DNA of 47,901 bases. Origin: Eubacterium sp. Lineage in GTDB: Bacteria > Bacillota > Clostridia > Lachnospirales > Lachnospiraceae. The notes below the pieces were generated by a model that was not told where the DNA came from, ran no database searches, and saw only the letters and a list, made by a program, of their open reading frames with translations. The stretch spans positions 1 to 47,901 of the forward strand of contig JAILMQ010000027.1 of the NCBI GenBank assembly GCA_024692605.1, written 5' to 3'. Each line of letters opens with the position of its first letter. Position 1 is the first letter of the stretch. The position numbers were made by a program, and so were the translations under genes. This document shows, in pieces, positions 7,433-18,260 of the stretch.

Positions 7433-8368
7433 ATGGCATATAATTTAAAAGAAGTAATGAATAAACCGGAGAGACTTACTCCGGGACACAGACTCTGTGC
7501 TGGCTGTGGTGCGGCTATTACCGTAAGAACAGTTCTCAGAGCTTTAAAGGAAGAGGATAAAGCTGTTATAGGAAATGCAACCGGTTGTCTTGAGGTTTCC
7601 TCCTACTTATATCCTTATACAGCTTACGAAGACAGTTATATTCATAATGCATTTGCCTGTGCCGGTGCCACTCTTGCCGGAGTTGAAACAGCTTATAATG
7701 CATTGAAAAAGAGAGGGCGTATAGACGAAGATACAACCTATAAATTCATAACCTTTGGTGGTGATGGTGGTACATATGATATCGGTTTCCAGTCCCTTTC
7801 CGGTGCAATGGAAAGAGGACATGACATGGTTTATGTATGCTACGATAATGGTGCTTACATGAATACTGGTATTCAGAGATCATCAGCAACACCAAGATTT
7901 GCAGATACAACAACCACACCTGTTGGTTCCGTAAGTACAGGTAAGGTACAGTCACGTAAGGATCTTGCAGCTATCATGGCAGCTCACAACATTCCTTATG
8001 TTGGACAGTCAACCTTTACATCAGGAATGAAGGACCTTTATGAGAAGGCTGAGAAGGCCATCTACACACCAGGTGCTGCATTCTTAAATGTAATGGCTCC
8101 ATGTCCAAGAGGATGGAGATTCGATGCTGCTGATATGGCAAAGATCTGTAAGCTTGCAGTAGACACCTGTTACTGGCCTCTTTTTGAGGTTGTGGATGGT
8201 AAGTGGGTTCTCACTTATAAACCAAAGGAAAAGCTTCCGATCGAAGACTTCCTCAAACCTCAGGGCAGATTTAAGCATCTCTTTAAACCTGGAAATGAAA
8301 ATCTTCTTGAACAGTTCCAGGAAGAAGTAGATAAAAGATGGGAAGAATTATTAAATAAATGCGAATGA
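7433..8368 (+). CDS. 2-oxoacid:ferredoxin oxidoreductase, beta (TPP) subunit
   Basis: The beta subunit binds thiamine diphosphate and the proximal 4Fe-4S cluster. The N-terminal LCAGCGAAITVRTVL supplies cluster cysteines, and NATGCLEVSS follows. The TPP-binding motif is FGGDGGTYDIGFQSLSGAMERG with downstream YDNGAYMNTGIQRSSATP. The 311-residue length is standard. A 39-base gap with GGAAGCGAAAGAA separates it from alpha, wider than the other junctions but with no visible terminator. A conserved late stretch (MAPCPRGWRFD) is also present. All four subunits are therefore intact. Confidence 0.94.
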   Translation: MAYNLKEVMNKPERLTPGHRLCAGCGAAITVRTVLRALKEEDKAVIGNATGCLEVSSYLYPYTAYEDSYIHNAFACAGATLAGVETAYNALKKRGRIDEDTTYKFITFGGDGGTYDIGFQSLSGAMERGHDMVYVCYDNGAYMNTGIQRSSATPRFADTTTTPVGSVSTGKVQSRKDLAAIMAAHNIPYVGQSTFTSGMKDLYEKAEKAIYTPGAAFLNVMAPCPRGWRFDAADMAKICKLAVDTCYWPLFEVVDGKWVLTYKPKEKLPIEDFLKPQGRFKHLFKPGNENLLEQFQEEVDKRWEELLNKCE

Positions 8369-8378
8369 GATGATATAA

Positions 8379-10070
8379 ATGATCACAAAAGACGTTAAAG
8401 CAATGATCTCCTATGCCTTTTCTTATGCAGATGAGATAGGATGGAAAAAAAACGGAACATATCCCAGAGACGCAAAGCTTACTCTTCGTAACCAGGTGAA
8501 GGATGATATGCTGGTTTTTCTGGGGTATATATATGATGAGGATAGCAGTGATCCGGATCGGCAGATTGCATTTTTGAATGACAGTCTGCAGATCGTTATA
8601 AATTATCAGAATTTTATGCGTTTCCGTGAGGATAAATGCAGCAGTTCTGATATCCTTAACAGAGTTCCACTTTCATTGCAGTATTTTGTCAGAGACGATA
8701 CGTCGCCATATTCCAGAAGAGGGGGATATGGGATTTCGTTATCCAAATATCTGGTCAATACATTTAACGATGTTGGATGCTATTTTATATCTTTTGGCGG
8801 AATCAGTAATTACGAACAGGAAAGACTTTCGAATTACATAGGAATGCTAAATAACTATCTTAACGAAAATGGTCTTATGGATCCGGGGACAAGTTATAGA
8901 TTCAGGGAGAGTCAGGCTGAAAGAGACCGTGAATATGAAAGGCTCAAAGAAAGATACCGGGCTGCCCATGAAAAACCCATCAGAAATAATGATGGTGGCA
9001 TTTTTGGATTTATGGCGAGTCCGCCTAAGAAAAAGGATAGTTTTACTCCATATACATCCTCCCAGGCTGATCTTGATGTGGCCAAAATGATGCATGATTA
9101 TAAGCAGAAAAATGCTGACAGAGGAATAGTATTTGATGATTCCATGCTTCATAGTACGCCTTCGGGAAATGTAGATACCAGTATGGGAATGAGCGGAAAT
9201 GAAGCAGTTTCCGGTATGCAGGAAGCTAACGAGAGTACTGAAAACAGAGAGTCAAACTCCACAGAAACGCTTGACATGCTGATGGATGAACTTAATTCCC
9301 TGATAGGCCTGAGTGAAGTAAAGAAAAGTCTGAATAATCTTATAAATCTTGTAAAAGTTAAAAAGATGCGTGAGGATATGGGGCTTAAGACTCCTGATAT
9401 GTCTCTTCATCTTGTGTTTTCAGGTAATCCGGGAACAGGTAAAACCACAGTTGCCAGACTTCTGGCAAAGATTTATCACCTGCTTGGCGTAGTCAGCAAA
9501 GGTCAGCTGGTAGAGGTGGACAGAGCGGGACTTGTGGAAGGATATGTTGGACAGACTGCAATAAAGACTGCAGAAGTTTGTGACTCGGCTAAAGGAGGCG
9601 TGCTTTTTATTGATGAGGCATATACTCTTACACAGTCAGAGGGTAAGGACTTTGGCCAGGAGGCAGTTGATACTATCCTTAAAAGGATGGAGGATGACAG
9701 AAAAGATCTTATCGTAATTGCTGCAGGCTACACAAAGCAGATGAAAGATTTTGTAGAGTCAAATCCGGGACTTAAATCAAGATTTAATAAATTTATAGAA
9801 TTTCCTGATTATTCAGGAGAGGAGCTTTTTGATATATTTCACTCGATGACAGACAGTCAGGATTATGTAATGAATGGCGAAGCTGAGAGGTTTGTTCGCG
9901 TATATTTACGGGATATGGCTGAAAGTGAAGATGATAATTTTGCAAATGCAAGAGAAGTTCGAAACTATTTTGAAAGGTGCGTCGAAAGACAAGCCAGCAG
10001 AGTGATAAATGAACCCAGTATTGATGCTAATAGCCTTACAACTCTTAAAATAGAAGATGTTACAGAGTAA
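8379..10070 (+). CDS. CbxX/CfxQ (SpoVK-like) AAA+ ATPase
   Basis: The C-terminal half is a CbxX/CfxQ-type AAA+ module. LMDELNSLIGLSEVKKSLNNL is the usual lead-in, Walker A is GNPGTGKT at 349-356 and Walker B is GVLFIDEAYTL near 407. The arginine region NPGLKSRFNKFIEFPDYS follows. The family includes Rubisco activases, SpoVK and type VII secretion EccA proteins. The N-terminal 200 residues are an unassigned globular region that may be helical, and residues 200-300 form a polar linker. It starts 10 bp after the oxidoreductase beta gene with a weak ribosome site, so it may belong to that operon, perhaps as a remodelling factor. That role is inference. Confidence 0.85.
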   Translation: MITKDVKAMISYAFSYADEIGWKKNGTYPRDAKLTLRNQVKDDMLVFLGYIYDEDSSDPDRQIAFLNDSLQIVINYQNFMRFREDKCSSSDILNRVPLSLQYFVRDDTSPYSRRGGYGISLSKYLVNTFNDVGCYFISFGGISNYEQERLSNYIGMLNNYLNENGLMDPGTSYRFRESQAERDREYERLKERYRAAHEKPIRNNDGGIFGFMASPPKKKDSFTPYTSSQADLDVAKMMHDYKQKNADRGIVFDDSMLHSTPSGNVDTSMGMSGNEAVSGMQEANESTENRESNSTETLDMLMDELNSLIGLSEVKKSLNNLINLVKVKKMREDMGLKTPDMSLHLVFSGNPGTGKTTVARLLAKIYHLLGVVSKGQLVEVDRAGLVEGYVGQTAIKTAEVCDSAKGGVLFIDEAYTLTQSEGKDFGQEAVDTILKRMEDDRKDLIVIAAGYTKQMKDFVESNPGLKSRFNKFIEFPDYSGEELFDIFHSMTDSQDYVMNGEAERFVRVYLRDMAESEDDNFANAREVRNYFERCVERQASRVINEPSIDANSLTTLKIEDVTE

Positions 10071-10100
10071 TATATACCTTTGAAATACAAGGGGGTATTG

Positions 10101-11696
10101 ATGTTAGATAAAGAACAGAGAGGAAAAATCAATATTGTATTAATAATTCTGGCTTTTATTTGCTGGGTTATTATGGCAGTTACTACTATTATTGGTATAC
10201 CGATAGTATATGACTGGATCTGTGTTTTTGTTGGTGTTTTCTCAGGAACAGCAATTCTTCTTAAGATGCGTTACGCAGGGAGATATAAGGGTGTAAGTCT
10301 CTGCTTTGGACTGGGCTGTTTCGTCTGGGCCTTTGCGGATATTCTGTGGGCATTAAATGTGCATGCGGGATTGGGGGATGAGGTTTTTGAAAAGATAGTA
10401 GATAATATGTATCTCATTCCTGATTACATCTTTTTGATAGCGCTTGTTGTATATGCCAGGGAAATCTTTTCTAAAAATATCACGGATAAATTATTCGTAA
10501 ATGCCTTTATTATATCGGTTATAACCATTGTATTTGGTTACAGATTCGCTTCTGATTATCATAACCTCGGAAATGGTATATCAGTAGAACTGGTAGAGCT
10601 TTTGCTTTACTTCTTTGTGTCTGTATTCATGATAATTGTGCTGGCTCTTATATTCTTTAAGACCGGATTCAATCATAGCAAGGCCTTATATATGGTGGTT
10701 ATACCAATGTTCTTATTCTGTGCTGCAGAGATAAGATATACATATTACATGGTTATAGATAAAGATCCGGAGAATATTTTTATTGATATAGCATATATGC
10801 TGTTTTTGGTAATATATGCAATAGCTTTATCAAGAGATGATATAGCAAATGCAGAAGTAAAAGAAAAGATTACTTCTAAAAAAAGAAGTGGATATATATA
10901 TTGGATCAATTCAGCATTCCTTATAGGTGTTCCACTTGTCTTATATCTTGTAGGTTATTTCACATCCTACATGCTTTTCTTTATGATCGTAGCTACTCTT
11001 GGTTATATCATAATGTGTAAAACAGTGCAGGCCAATGAACTTTCGGAAGAACTTCTGGAAAGACAGAAAAGCGAAACTGCAAGACTTGAGAAAATGGTGG
11101 AAGATAAGACCAGGGAGCTTCGTGAAATGAATGAGCACCTGGAACATATCTCCAATACAGATGCCCTGACGGGGCTTTATAACAGAAGGTACGGTATGGA
11201 TCTTCTGGCTGACCTGGTTAAGAAGGGTGAAAGCTATCCCATCGCCCTTTACTCATTAGATCTTAATTACTTCAAACCTATTAACGATAATTATGGACAT
11301 GATATGGGTGATGTGGTTCTTAAGGAAGTGGGAAGAAGACTTCACAGACTTGGTCAGGAAAGGTGTACGGCAATCCGTATAGGTGGTGATGAATTCCTTA
11401 TCGTATTCAGAAATGCCACTAATGATCTGGCTGTCAGGGGTATCGGTGATCTAATCTGCGAAAAGATGGATGAACCAATTGACGCAACCGTAATTACTGA
11501 AGAAGGGGAGAGATTAAGTCATTCCTTCCAGATCTCTGCAAGTATGGGCGTTGCGATCATTCCTAATGACACAAATGACATCGAAGAATTGTATAAATTA
11601 GCTGATGATGCTCTTTATGCGGTGAAACATACCAGTGAGAAGAGTTCATATCTTCTTTATAAAGAGATGGATTCATTTTTAGCGGATAGAAAATAA
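10101..11696 (+). CDS. membrane-bound diguanylate cyclase (GGDEF)
   Basis: Makes cyclic di-GMP from two GTP. The ATG at 10101 is preferred over the upstream TTG of the ORF track because AAGGGGG lies seven bases before it. The first 310 residues hold about eight hydrophobic segments, probably an integral sensor region. A short coiled coil ([24 protein letters not shown]) leads to the GGDEF domain, with [34 protein letters not shown] and an intact RIGGDEF near residue 429. The inhibitory I-site (RxxD five residues before GGDEF) is absent: those residues are QERC. It should be an active cyclase without classical product inhibition. No EAL or HD-GYP gene is in the window. Confidence 0.92.
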   Translation: MLDKEQRGKINIVLIILAFICWVIMAVTTIIGIPIVYDWICVFVGVFSGTAILLKMRYAGRYKGVSLCFGLGCFVWAFADILWALNVHAGLGDEVFEKIVDNMYLIPDYIFLIALVVYAREIFSKNITDKLFVNAFIISVITIVFGYRFASDYHNLGNGISVELVELLLYFFVSVFMIIVLALIFFKTGFNHSKALYMVVIPMFLFCAAEIRYTYYMVIDKDPENIFIDIAYMLFLVIYAIALSRDDIANAEVKEKITSKKRSGYIYWINSAFLIGVPLVLYLVGYFTSYMLFFMIVATLGYIIMCKTVQANELSEELLERQKSETARLEKMVEDKTRELREMNEHLEHISNTDALTGLYNRRYGMDLLADLVKKGESYPIALYSLDLNYFKPINDNYGHDMGDVVLKEVGRRLHRLGQERCTAIRIGGDEFLIVFRNATNDLAVRGIGDLICEKMDEPIDATVITEEGERLSHSFQISASMGVAIIPNDTNDIEELYKLADDALYAVKHTSEKSSYLLYKEMDSFLADRK

Positions 11697-11722
11697 TTAT
11701 TTTTCATATACAGGAGGAAAAA

Positions 11723-14032
11723 ATGGTAAAACTTTTTGAAAACGGAGCATTTCTCGTAAATGGCAAGGAGCTGGTTGAAAATACAGCTGATGCAAAGTCG
11801 AAGCTTGCTTCAATGGGTATCACAACTTCAGAGGAAGAGGCAAAGAAGGGGACAATTGCTTATTCAATTCTGTCTAAGCATAATACATCCGGAGATGAGG
11901 AAAATCTTAAGATCAAGTTTGATAAAATGACATCCCATGATATTACATTTGTAGGTATTATTCAGACTGCAAGGGCATCAGGACTTGAGAAGTTTCCAAT
12001 ACCTTACGTTCTTACAAACTGCCATAATTCACTTTGTGCAGTTGGTGGAACAATAAATGAGGATGACCACATGTTTGGTCTTTCAGCTGCCAAGAAGTAT
12101 GGTGGAATCTATGTTCCTCCTCATCAGGCAGTTATACATCAGTATGCACGTGAAGAGCTGGCTGAGTGTGGAGCAATGATTCTTGGTTCAGATAGTCATA
12201 CTCGTTACGGTGCACTTGGAACAATGGCAATTGGTGAAGGCGGCGGAGAACTTGCTAAGCAGCTTCTTGGAAGAACCTATGATGTAAAGTCACCAAAGGT
12301 TATTGCTATTTATCTTGATGGTGAAGTAACTAAGGGCGTTGGACCTCAGGATGTAGCTCTTGCTCTTATCGGTGCTACTTTCAAGAATGGCTATGTTAAG
12401 AACAGTGTAATGGAATTTGTAGGACCTGGTGTTGACAAGCTTTCAAGCGACTTCCGAATTGGTGTGGACGTAATGACAACTGAGACAACTTGTCTTTCTT
12501 CTATCTGGAAGACAGATGATAATACAAAGGATTGGTTTGAGACACATTACAGACCTGAGGCTTATAAGGAGCTTAAGCCTGCTGATGTTGCTTACTATGA
12601 TGGAGTAGTATATGTAGATCTTTCAAAGATCCGTCCTATGATCGCTTTACCTTTCCACCCATCAAATACATTTACCATTGAAGAATTAAATGCAAATCTT
12701 AAGGATATTCTTCATGAGTGTGAGGAAAATGGCAAGAAACAGCTGACAGGTGATGTTGAGTTTAAGCTTACTGATAAGATTCGTGACGGAAAGCTCTATG
12801 TTGAGCAGGGAATCATTGCCGGATGTGCCGGTGGTGGATTTGAAAATATCTGTGATGCAGCAGACATCCTTAAGGGTTCATATATCGGAAATGATGAATT
12901 TACACTTGATGTATATCCTGCAAGTATGCCGGTTATGATGGAGCTTGTTAATAACGGTCGTGCAGCTGATATTATGAAGACAGGTGCTATCATCAAGACT
13001 GCCTTCTGCGGACCATGCTTCGGTGCCGGAGATACACCTGCTAATAATGCGCTTTCAATCAGACATTCAACACGTAACTTCCCTAACAGAGAAGGTTCAA
13101 AGATTCAGAATGGTCAGATCAGTTCTGTTGCACTTATGGATGCCCGTTCTATTGCAGCTACAGCAGTTAACAAGGGATTCCTTACACCTGCAACTGATAT
13201 AGATGTTGAATACACAGGACCTAAGTATTTCTTCGATAAGTCAATCTATGATAACAGAGTTTATAATGGCTGGGGAAATGCTAAGCCTGAGGAAGAACTT
13301 AAGCAGGGACCAAACATTAAGCCATGGCCAGCTATGCCAGCTCTGACAGATAATCTTGTTCTTAAGGTATGTTCGGTTATTACAGATCCTGTAACTACAA
13401 CAGATGAGCTTATTCCATCAGGTGAGACCTCATCCTTCAGATCAAATCCTATCGGACTTGCGGAGTTTACACTCTCACGTAAGGACCCTGAATATGTTGG
13501 AAGGGCAAAGGAATTCCATCAGCTGGAGGTGGTTCGTGAAGAAGGAGGACATCCTTGCGAGGTTTATCCTGAAATCAAGGATGTAATGCCGGTTATTAAA
13601 GAGAAGTTTAATGATGTAAATCATAAGAATACAGGCTTTGGTAGTACGATCTATGCTATTAAGCCAGGTGATGGTTCTGCTCGTGAGCAGGCTGCATCAT
13701 GTCAGAAGGTTCTTGGTGGCTGGGCAAACATTGCACGTGAATATGCTACAAAGAGATATAGATCAAATCTTATTAACTGGGGAATGCTTCCATTTATCAT
13801 GGATGACAGTGCAGTTGATACAACACAGGATAATCCTTATGGATTTGAAAATGGTGATTACGTATTTATCCCATCAATAAGAAAGGCTGTTGAAGAAAAG
13901 GCCGAGGTGATCAAGGGATATATTGTTAATAAGGGAATGAAAGAGATAGCTCTTAAGCTTGGTGAGCTTACAGATGATGAGCGTACAATAATCACAAGTG
14001 GATGCCTTATTAATTACTATCGTGAAAACTAA
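11723..14032 (+). CDS. aconitase-family hydratase (4Fe-4S)
   Basis: A 769-residue aconitase-superfamily protein of the group usually annotated simply as hydratase (YbhJ-like). It carries the [12 protein letters not shown] motif and the three cluster cysteines: one in [11 protein letters not shown] near residue 368 and two in [10 protein letters not shown] near 430 and 433. The C-terminal swivel domain is recognisable ([21 protein letters not shown]), so the chain is complete. With citrate synthase elsewhere in the window it could interconvert citrate and isocitrate, but the motif around the first cysteine differs from the GSCT of classical AcnA, so the substrate is open. The ribosome site CAGGAGG is strong. 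It stands alone between a cyclase gene and nfeD. Confidence 0.9.
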   Translation: MVKLFENGAFLVNGKELVENTADAKSKLASMGITTSEEEAKKGTIAYSILSKHNTSGDEENLKIKFDKMTSHDITFVGIIQTARASGLEKFPIPYVLTNCHNSLCAVGGTINEDDHMFGLSAAKKYGGIYVPPHQAVIHQYAREELAECGAMILGSDSHTRYGALGTMAIGEGGGELAKQLLGRTYDVKSPKVIAIYLDGEVTKGVGPQDVALALIGATFKNGYVKNSVMEFVGPGVDKLSSDFRIGVDVMTTETTCLSSIWKTDDNTKDWFETHYRPEAYKELKPADVAYYDGVVYVDLSKIRPMIALPFHPSNTFTIEELNANLKDILHECEENGKKQLTGDVEFKLTDKIRDGKLYVEQGIIAGCAGGGFENICDAADILKGSYIGNDEFTLDVYPASMPVMMELVNNGRAADIMKTGAIIKTAFCGPCFGAGDTPANNALSIRHSTRNFPNREGSKIQNGQISSVALMDARSIAATAVNKGFLTPATDIDVEYTGPKYFFDKSIYDNRVYNGWGNAKPEEELKQGPNIKPWPAMPALTDNLVLKVCSVITDPVTTTDELIPSGETSSFRSNPIGLAEFTLSRKDPEYVGRAKEFHQLEVVREEGGHPCEVYPEIKDVMPVIKEKFNDVNHKNTGFGSTIYAIKPGDGSAREQAASCQKVLGGWANIAREYATKRYRSNLINWGMLPFIMDDSAVDTTQDNPYGFENGDYVFIPSIRKAVEEKAEVIKGYIVNKGMKEIALKLGELTDDERTIITSGCLINYYREN

Positions 14033-14165
14033 GAATTAATTTGCCAAAATAGAAAAATATATATTCATATTTTACTTTCATAATTATTTTATTGGAATTA
14101 AGTCTTTGGTAAAATGACGGAAATGTATCCAATGGATCTATGTAAATCATGAAAGGAGGAGAAGT
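14033..14165. other. 133-bp AT-rich gap before nfeD, nothing firm
   Basis: A very AT-rich stretch with a possible extended -10 (TGGTAAAAT at 14108-14115) but no good -35 at 17 bases. I see no convincing terminator for the aconitase-family gene. Confidence 0.3.
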
Positions 14166-14603
14166 ATGAGCTATGGTACATTTTGGGTTATAGTTGCTGC
14201 GGTAACACTGGTAATAGAGATTATTTCTCTGGGACTTTCATCTATATGGTTTACCGGTGGAGCCATTGTAGCAGCTGTAATAGGTTATATGCATGGTCCC
14301 CTTTGGCTGCAGGTAGTAGCGTTTATAGTAGTTTCAACCTTGCTTCTATTCTTAATGAGGCCGCTGGCCAAAAAGAAACTGGCAGTTGGAACAGAAAAAA
14401 CAAATACTGACAGCCTTATCGGGCGAGTGGAAAAAATCATAGTTACAGTAGATAATAATGCGGGTACAGGAATGCTGAAGATCGGAGATGTGGAATGGAG
14501 AGCGGTTTCCGTGGATGGAAGCGTCATTCCTGCCGAGACCCTTGTGAAGATTGAAAAAATCGAAGGGACAAAGCTTTTTGTAAAACGCGAAGTAGACATT
14601 TAG
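14166..14603 (+). CDS. NfeD-like membrane protein
   Basis: A short NfeD of 145 residues: two or three membrane segments in the first 75 residues, then a C-terminal OB-fold (SLIGRVEKIIVTVDNNAGTGMLKIGDVEWRAVS...). It lacks the ClpP-like protease domain of long NfeD forms. A strong ribosome site (AAAGGAGGAG) precedes it. It lies 14 bp before a paraslipin gene, the standard pairing for this family, and the two proteins are thought to act together in membrane organisation. Confidence 0.92.
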   Translation: MSYGTFWVIVAAVTLVIEIISLGLSSIWFTGGAIVAAVIGYMHGPLWLQVVAFIVVSTLLLFLMRPLAKKKLAVGTEKTNTDSLIGRVEKIIVTVDNNAGTGMLKIGDVEWRAVSVDGSVIPAETLVKIEKIEGTKLFVKREVDI

Positions 14604-14617
14604 GAGGTTTAAGTATT

Positions 14618-15601
14618 ATGACACCTGGCACAACAGTATTAATCATTTTTTTAGTAATCGCAGTTATTCTGCTTTGCAGCTCACTCAGAGTTGTAAGACA
14701 GGCAAATGCGTATGTTATTGAGAGACTTGGAACATATACAGCTACATGGGGAGTTGGACTTCACCTCATGGTTCCGGTTATTGATAAGGTTGCTCGTAAA
14801 GTTTCACTTAAAGAGCAGGTTGCAGATTTCCCACCACAGCCGGTTATTACAAAGGATAATGTAACAATGAGAATTGATACAGTTCTTTTCTTCCAGATTA
14901 CAGATCCTAAGCTTTACTGCTACGGCGTTGAGAATCCTCTTGCAGCTATTGAGAATCTTACAGCAACAACACTTCGTAATATTATCGGTGATCTGGAGCT
15001 TGACCAGACACTTACATCACGTGAGACAATTAACTCTAAGATGAGAGCTACACTTGATGAGGCAACAGATCCTTGGGGAATCAAGGTAAACCGTGTGGAG
15101 CTTAAGAATATCATGCCACCTGCTGCAATCCAGGAATCAATGGAGAAGCAGATGAAGGCAGAGCGTGAAAGACGTGAGCAGATCATCAGAGCTGAAGGTG
15201 AGAAGCAGTCAGCAATTACAGTATCTGAAGGTGAGAAGGAAGCTAAGATCCTTCGTGCAACAGCTGATAAGGAAGCTGCAATCCTTGCTGCAGAGGCAAG
15301 AAAGCAGGCTGCAATTCTTGAAGCTCAGGCTCAGCGTGAAGCTGCAATTCAGAGAGCTGAAGGTAATGCAGAAGCTGTAAGACTTGTTCAGCAGGCAGAA
15401 GCAGATGCAGTTAAGATGATGAATGAAGCTGACCCATCAAAGGGTACAATCGCAATTAAGGGACTTTATGCATTTGAAAAGGCCGCAAATGGCCCTGCAA
15501 ACAAGCTGATAATCCCTTCGGAGCTTGCCGGAGTTACAGGACTTGCAACTGCAGTAACAGAAGCTGTAAAAACCGGAAAAGAAGACCCGGCAAAAAAATA
15601 A
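14618..15601 (+). CDS. SPFH/band 7 protein, paraslipin (QmcA-like)
   Basis: One N-terminal membrane segment (TTVLIIFLVIAVILLC) is followed by an SPFH domain (RQANAYVIERLGTYTATWGVGLHLMVPVID) and a long Ala/Glu-rich helical region of about 100 residues (KQSAITVSEGEKEAKILRATADKEAA...). The end is a short hydrophobic tail and a charged C-terminus. The stomatin family forms ring-like membrane assemblies, and partner NfeD proteins bind through their OB domain. The 327-residue length is typical. It forms a two-gene unit with nfeD that closes with the terminator at 15640. Confidence 0.93.
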   Translation: MTPGTTVLIIFLVIAVILLCSSLRVVRQANAYVIERLGTYTATWGVGLHLMVPVIDKVARKVSLKEQVADFPPQPVITKDNVTMRIDTVLFFQITDPKLYCYGVENPLAAIENLTATTLRNIIGDLELDQTLTSRETINSKMRATLDEATDPWGIKVNRVELKNIMPPAAIQESMEKQMKAERERREQIIRAEGEKQSAITVSEGEKEAKILRATADKEAAILAAEARKQAAILEAQAQREAAIQRAEGNAEAVRLVQQAEADAVKMMNEADPSKGTIAIKGLYAFEKAANGPANKLIIPSELAGVTGLATAVTEAVKTGKEDPAKK

Positions 15602-15639
15602 TAGATAAAGTTATTTAACTTTTTGGTTATTATTACTAT

Positions 15640-15679
15640 AAAATCAGCCTTAAATCGTCAGATTTAAAGGCTGATTTTT
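15640..15679 (+). terminator. intrinsic terminator after the nfeD-paraslipin unit
   Basis: AAAATCAGCC and GGCTGATTTT form the outer stem, with an inner TTAAATC/GATTTAA extension containing one bulge. A T-run follows on the plus strand, and the A-run on the left makes it potentially bidirectional. Confidence 0.85.
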
Positions 15680-15762
15680 GATTTAATTTGTTATAATTGT
15701 GCATATTTTACAAAGTGGCTATAAAATGGATTATATTTCAAGTGAAAATATCCAAAAAAGTA

Positions 15763-15791
15763 TTTCAAAATTCTGTCATTAGTGTTATAAT
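15763..15791 (+). promoter_or_regulatory. promoter of the glgC-glgD genes
   Basis: An extended -10 (TGTTATAAT, with TATAAT at 15786-15791) has a weak -35 (TTTCAA) 17 bases upstream. It lies about 45 bases before the glgC start, inside the spurious N-terminal extension of the ORF-track entry. Confidence 0.55.
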
Positions 15792-15837
15792 TGAGAAGAC
15801 TTGTAATATCAAGATCTTGCATAAAAGGAGTGACAAT

Positions 15838-17109
15838 ATGGTTAAGAAGGAAATGATCGCAATGCTTCTTGCTGGTGGACAAGGCTCACGCCTGGGTGTT
15901 CTAACCTCAAAGCTTGCAAAACCTGCAGTTGCTTTCGGTGGAAAGTACAAAATCATAGACTTTCCGCTCAGTAACTGTATTAACTCTGGGATTGATACCG
16001 TTGGTGTACTTACTCAGTACAGGCCTCTTCGTCTTAATCAGCATATCGGTATTGGTATGCCATGGGATTTAGATAGAAATTTCGGAGGCGTTACGGTTCT
16101 TCCACCATATGAAAGTTCAGACAATGCTTCATGGTACACTGGAACTGCAAATGCTATATACCAGAATCTGGAGTTTATGGATTATTACGATCCGGATTAT
16201 GTGCTGATTCTTTCGGGAGATCACATTTACAAAATGGATTATGAAGTAATGCTTGATTTCCACAAATCATCGCATGCTGATGTAACACTTGCTACATATC
16301 AGGTGCCGATGGAAGAAGCAAGTAGATTTGGTGTTGTTATCACAGATGACAACAACGTTATTCAGGAATTCGAAGAAAAGCCGGAGCATCCTAGAAGCAA
16401 TAAGGCTTCAATGGGTATTTATATATTCAATTGGAAGCTGCTGAAGGATAAGCTTATAGAGATGAAGGATACACCTTCATGTGACTTTGGTAAGCACGTT
16501 ATTCCTGCATGCCATGAAGAAGGCAAGAAAATAGTAGCTTATGACTATAAGGGCTACTGGAAAGATGTTGGTACTCTCGGTTCATACTGGGAAGCTAACA
16601 TGGAACTTGTTGATATTATACCGGAATTCAATCTCTATGAGGAATTCTGGAGAATATATACTAAGAGCGACAATCTTCCTCCACAGTATATCGCACCTGG
16701 CAGCAACGTTACAAAGAGTATCATTGGAGAAGGTACTGAAATATATGGAAATGTTGAGAAGTCTGTTATAGGCTCAGCTGTCAAGATTGGTAAGGGAGCT
16801 GTCATCAAGGATTCAATCATTATGAATAATGTTGAAATCGGCGATGGTGCCATAATTGATAAGGCTATTCTTGCTGAAGGCGTTAAGCTTGGAAAGAATG
16901 TTGAACTTGGTGTGGGTGAACCTGCAGAAAACGATTATAAGCCATCAGTTTATGCATTTGACCTTGTAACTATAGGCGAGAATTCAACGATTCCTGACAA
17001 TGTAAAGATTGGAAAGAATACTGCTATTCTCGGTGAGACTACCCCTGAGGATTATCCTGACGGACTTCTTCCGGGTGGTGGTTCTATAATAAGAGAGGCA
17101 GGTGAATAA
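15838..17109 (+). CDS. glgC: glucose-1-phosphate adenylyltransferase, catalytic subunit
   Basis: Makes ADP-glucose for glycogen synthesis. The true start is the ATG at 15838 ([19 protein letters not shown]), with AAAAGGAG eight bases upstream. The ORF-track start at 15697 adds 47 residues that precede the promoter. The 423 residues contain the nucleotide-binding [19 protein letters not shown], the sugar-phosphate region [13 protein letters not shown] and a C-terminal left-handed beta-helix with hexapeptides ([21 protein letters not shown]). It ends one base before the glgD start, so the two should be co-translated. Family knowledge: GlgC is catalytic and GlgD modulates it in Firmicutes. Confidence 0.96.
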   Translation: MVKKEMIAMLLAGGQGSRLGVLTSKLAKPAVAFGGKYKIIDFPLSNCINSGIDTVGVLTQYRPLRLNQHIGIGMPWDLDRNFGGVTVLPPYESSDNASWYTGTANAIYQNLEFMDYYDPDYVLILSGDHIYKMDYEVMLDFHKSSHADVTLATYQVPMEEASRFGVVITDDNNVIQEFEEKPEHPRSNKASMGIYIFNWKLLKDKLIEMKDTPSCDFGKHVIPACHEEGKKIVAYDYKGYWKDVGTLGSYWEANMELVDIIPEFNLYEEFWRIYTKSDNLPPQYIAPGSNVTKSIIGEGTEIYGNVEKSVIGSAVKIGKGAVIKDSIIMNNVEIGDGAIIDKAILAEGVKLGKNVELGVGEPAENDYKPSVYAFDLVTIGENSTIPDNVKIGKNTAILGETTPEDYPDGLLPGGGSIIREAGE

Positions 17110-17110
17110 T

Positions 17111-18235
17111 ATGAGAGCTATAGGAATAATTCTTGCAGGTGGAAACAGCAGCAGAATGGGAGACCTCTCGGCAAAGCGTGCAACAGCAGCTATGCCAATG
17201 GCAGGATGCTATAGAGCTATCGACTTCTCATTATCGAATATGTCTAATTCACATATTCAGAAGGTTGCGGTTTATACCCAGTATAATTCAAGATCCCTGA
17301 ATGAACATCTGAATTCATCTAAGTGGTGGGATTTTGGAAGAAAACAGGGTGGACTTTACATATTCACTCCTACGATAACAGCAACAAACAGCTATTGGTA
17401 CAAGGGTACGGCAGATGCACTTTATCAGAATATCGGATTCCTTAAAGATGCACATGAGCCATATGTTGTTATTGCATCCGGTGACGGTGTTTACAAGATG
17501 GACTACAACAAGGTGCTTGAAGATCATATAGCAAAGAATGCTGATATCACAATTGTAACTAAAGAGCTTAAAGCTGATGAAGATGACATTTCAAGATTTG
17601 GTGTTGTAAAGGTTGGTGATAATGGCAGGGTTCTTGATTTTGAAGAGAAGCCTCTGGTTGCTGAAACCTCAGTTGCATCGATTGGTGTATATGTAGTAAG
17701 ACGACGTCAGCTGATAGAACTTCTTGAAGCATGCGCTGCAGAAGGAAGGACAGACTTTGTTAAGGATATTCTTATCAGATATAAGAATGTAAAGAGAATC
17801 AATGCTTATAGTCTTGATTCATACTGGAGAAACATCGGATCAGTTGAATCTTATTTCAAGACAAATATGGATTTCCTTAAACCTGAGGTAAGAGATCACT
17901 TCTTCCGTACCAATCCTGGAGTATATACAAAGGTTGAAGATCTTCCTCCGGCAAAGTTTAATGGAGATGCCGTTACATCTAATTCACTTATTGCAAGTGG
18001 ATGTATTATTAACGGATCTGTTGAGAACTCAGTATTATTTAAGAAGGTCTATGTAGGTAATAACTGTGTAATCAAGAACTCTATAATACTTAATGATGTA
18101 CATATTGGTGACAACTGCTACATCGAGAATTGTATCGTTGAGAGTAGAGATACTATCAAGGCTAATACAGTTCACACAGGTGAAGCAGATAATCCAAAGA
18201 TTGTAATCGAAAAGAGCTTTAGATATACACTATAG
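17111..18235 (+). CDS. glgD: glucose-1-phosphate adenylyltransferase subunit GlgD
   Basis: A paralogue of GlgC and its heteromeric partner. The ATG at 17111 has AGGTGA upstream, whereas the ORF track uses a GTG three codons earlier. The N-terminus [29 protein letters not shown] lacks the canonical GGxGxRLxxLTxxxxKPA, as expected for the regulatory GlgD type. The C-terminal beta-helix is retained ([21 protein letters not shown]). It follows glgC directly. No glgA, glgB or glgP is in the window. Confidence 0.95.
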   Translation: MRAIGIILAGGNSSRMGDLSAKRATAAMPMAGCYRAIDFSLSNMSNSHIQKVAVYTQYNSRSLNEHLNSSKWWDFGRKQGGLYIFTPTITATNSYWYKGTADALYQNIGFLKDAHEPYVVIASGDGVYKMDYNKVLEDHIAKNADITIVTKELKADEDDISRFGVVKVGDNGRVLDFEEKPLVAETSVASIGVYVVRRRQLIELLEACAAEGRTDFVKDILIRYKNVKRINAYSLDSYWRNIGSVESYFKTNMDFLKPEVRDHFFRTNPGVYTKVEDLPPAKFNGDAVTSNSLIASGCIINGSVENSVLFKKVYVGNNCVIKNSIILNDVHIGDNCYIENCIVESRDTIKANTVHTGEADNPKIVIEKSFRYTL

Positions 18236-18260
18236 ATTATGTTTTTTTGGAGGGTCACAT

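Noticed and set aside
15697-15837. N-terminal extension of the glgC ORF
   Set aside because: The promoter -10 and the ribosome site lie inside it, and all GlgC family members start near [10 protein letters not shown].
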